From Mytilus edulis (lineage: Eukaryota > Mollusca > Bivalvia > Mytilida > Mytilidae), in contig NC_092346.1 in NCBI RefSeq assembly GCF_963676685.1, positions 25,743,133 to 25,807,132 of the forward strand: a stretch of DNA of 64,000 nucleotides. The letters are read 5' to 3'. Position 1 is the first letter of the stretch. Each line of letters begins with the position of its first letter. The position numbers and the translations under genes are program-made. Shown one piece after another: positions 61,741 through 64,000 of the stretch. Under the pieces are notes generated by a model that worked only from the letters and a program-made list of their open reading frames with translations, did no database searches and had not been told where the DNA came from.

Positions 61741-61934
61741 CAATGTTCAAACACTAACACGACCACCTGTATGCCTTGTTGTGCTTCTTTGTTACATATA
61801 TATAAAATATATATATATATGTTTTATAGTGATTATAATAGTAACATAATGTTGACTGTTGTACCCCTTTTTGACATTTTCACCTATAAAGTATGTTTGT
61901 TTTGTTCACACATTGTTGTCAATATAATGCAATT

Positions 61935-62235
61935 TTATGCGACTGTCATACAAGTGAGAGGTTTAACTAGCTATAAAATCACATTTTATCCAACATTTTC
62001 TACATAAGAAAAAGCCTGTATCAAATCAGAAATATGACAGTTGTCATCTATTCGTCTGACGTGTTTGAGTTTTTGATTTTCGACCTTTGATTAGGGATTT
62101 TCGTTTAGAATTTTCCTAGTAATATGAGAATATGACAGTTGTTATCCATTCGTCTGACGTGTTTGAGTTTTTGATTTTCGACCTTTGATTAGAGATTTTC
62201 GTTTAGAATTTTCCTAGTAATTCGGTATTTTGTTT
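61935..62235 (+). repeat. R4 repeat with internal 98-bp tandem duplication
   Basis: 62031-62128 and 62129-62226 are near-identical consecutive units ('AATATGACAGTTGT' ... 'TTTTCCTAGTAAT') within an R4 copy. Confidence 0.85.
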
Positions 62236-62834
62236 ATTTTACATATTATGTTTATATTTGTTTGATTTTGTTTGTCTAATTATTTGCTTTAACTTTTTTA
62301 TTAGATCATTTGACATAATTTTCTTTTCGTTTTACCAATGATTCAATTGTCATTTTATTATGAAATGCAACCTTAATATCGGTCTCAATTATAAGACATT
62401 CATAATAAGTTCAATATGATATGGATTTTTGCACGATGATATGTTTTGTAGTTCATATGAACTTCCTAAGTTATGATATTTCTTTACAATGAAAACTGAA
62501 ATCATTCTAATTTCAGGTGTTCAGGTGTTGTTTCTGAATAACTCATTATGTTGAAGGACAAACACTAATCTTTGTGTTTACATAATGGTTATAGTACTTT
62601 AATATAAGTAGTTGCCAGTCTCTCTTACTGTAATGATCGACAAATTTATACGATTGACTTTGATTAATGCATTTTTACGGCAATCCTAGGTAAATGATCT
62701 CATTATGTGATAATTATACGGTCCGAATCAATTTTGGGCGCACAACTTGAATATACCTGTACTATCCAGTATAAATCGGTAAAAGACAAATAATAATATC
62801 TGTCAATCTATTATAGAAAAAAAGTAAAATCATA

Positions 62835-63010
62835 AAAATACTGAACTCCGAGTAAATTTCAATTGGAAAGTCCCTAATCACATGGCAAACACATCAAACG
62901 AATGGACAACAACTGTCATATTCCTGACTTGGTACAGGCATTTTCAAATTTAGAAAATGGTGGATTGAACCTGGTTTAAAGCGCTAAATCTCTCACTTTT
63001 ACAACAGTGT
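62835..63010 (-). repeat. dispersed repeat R4, reverse orientation
   Basis: 'AATACTGAACTCCGAG', 'AACTGTCATATTCCTGACTT' and 'GGTACAGGCATTTTCAAATT', ending in 'GCTAAATCTCTCAC'. Confidence 0.75.
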
Positions 63011-64000
63011 CATCAAATTCCATTATATTTACAATGATGCGTGAACAAAATAACTATTGGAATGTGTTAATCTTCATTATTATTAAAAGAATAGACAATT
63101 TCTTCAACGTTTTTAAAGACTTAGAATAACATATAAAATCATCATACAGAAAAAATAAATTATGTAGGCATAAACAATTGACATGTTTTATATTTTTTTA
63201 CATATCGATAAACATGGGTTTAATAGTCGCTTACACAACTATTCACATTTAAATCAGGCATTTGTCGATCTCCTTGTATTTAAAATTGTTATTTCTATTC
63301 TAGCAAGACCAAGAACATGCCTAATACGAAATAAATTAAATGTATATTTTCAAAGATTTGTGTTTTAATTGTTGTTGTTTAATGAACAGTTCATACTACA
63401 TGGTAAATTATACAATAAGTAAATTTCATCAACAACTAAACATAACAAATGTTATTATTTTTCAGCTTCTATATCAATTTAACCATGTGCCGCATGCAAT
63501 GAAGTAATTTCTAGTCTACCTGAGCAACTTACATATAGACAAACAATGGTCCTCAGCGATAACTTTAACGGTACCCATTTTACTAAACTAAAGGCACAGT
63601 TTAACAATTGAAATCTCGTCAATGTTCAAACTGAAATATTTTAAAATTCAAAACTTTATTTGAACGTTGAAGATCTAAAAAGTGAAAAGTGACCGAAAGG
63701 TAAAGCCAATTTGAATCAGAGCTTTGCATGAGGGAGATTAATTTCTAACTTCAAAATCATTTTGATAATTTATAACAGTAAAAATTCATTTAACAATACA
63801 TGTATATGTATTTCCCCATGCAACTACCAAAGGATTGGCTTCGAGAATTGCCATTTTAACCATCATCACTACATGATAGCTGGTTGATTGATTAATATCG
63901 ATACAAAGTATGTCATTAAAGGTATTACTTTTCCAAAATTTCCAACAATTGTTCAAAGCAAAAAATCATATTTTTGGCACATTACTGTGTATAAATTTTT
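63011..64000. other. no gene recognised
   Basis: A/T-rich non-coding sequence to the window end. Confidence 0.4.

Noticed and set aside
61184-62007. Plus-strand frames of 86 and 184 codons
   Set aside because: They overlap the minus-strand Tc1-like transposase remnant or R4 repeat and show no domain of their own.

Overview
This window looks like nuclear DNA from a marine mussel (Mytilus or a close relative). It is AT-rich, its genes are split by spliceosomal introns, and it is dense in short dispersed repeats that I recognise as typical of Mytilus, such as the family with a 'GACGAAACGCGCGTCTGGCG' core. Host coding DNA is sparse. Most recognisable protein-coding sequence belongs to transposable elements.

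The host genes I can support are four paralogous seven-transmembrane receptors. Three are on the minus strand (5938-7507, 25074-26522, 32750-34262) and one is on the plus strand (49333-51051). Each has two exons, and the intron interrupts the same codon in the same phase, between TM4 and the extracellular-loop-2 cysteine. They lack the class A DRY and NPxxY motifs and look more like the GPR157 / cAMP-receptor group. This is a local duplication cluster.

Mobile elements by region: (1) 633-5146: two near-identical TIR elements (MITE-like) flank a His-Cys box (I-PpoI-type) endonuclease gene and a convergent, frameshifted Mutator-like transposase gene. (2) 13118-17400: a decayed non-LTR retrotransposon, split by a 1.37-kb insertion bounded by a 27-bp direct repeat, next to a decayed Penelope-like fragment. 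(3) 19728-22500: a long hairpin, a MITE, a tRNA-derived SINE and another Penelope-like fragment. (4) 31908-32410: a recent inverted repeat of about 100 bp. (5) 35298-36330: a second non-LTR remnant with an insertion. (6) 41048-47058: a Penelope-like element of the Naiad type (N-terminal GIY-YIG endonuclease, CxC linker, C-terminal reverse transcriptase) with a 5'-truncated, almost identical copy directly upstream. (7) 60763-61740: a decayed Tc1-like transposon.

The most notable find is the Naiad element. Its 1,002-residue frame is open from the first ATG to a TAA except for four UGA codons, each at a position where the family carries a conserved cysteine. There is no other stop and no frameshift. 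I read it as a multi-selenocysteine retroelement protein. A SECIS-like motif of low confidence lies in its 3' region.
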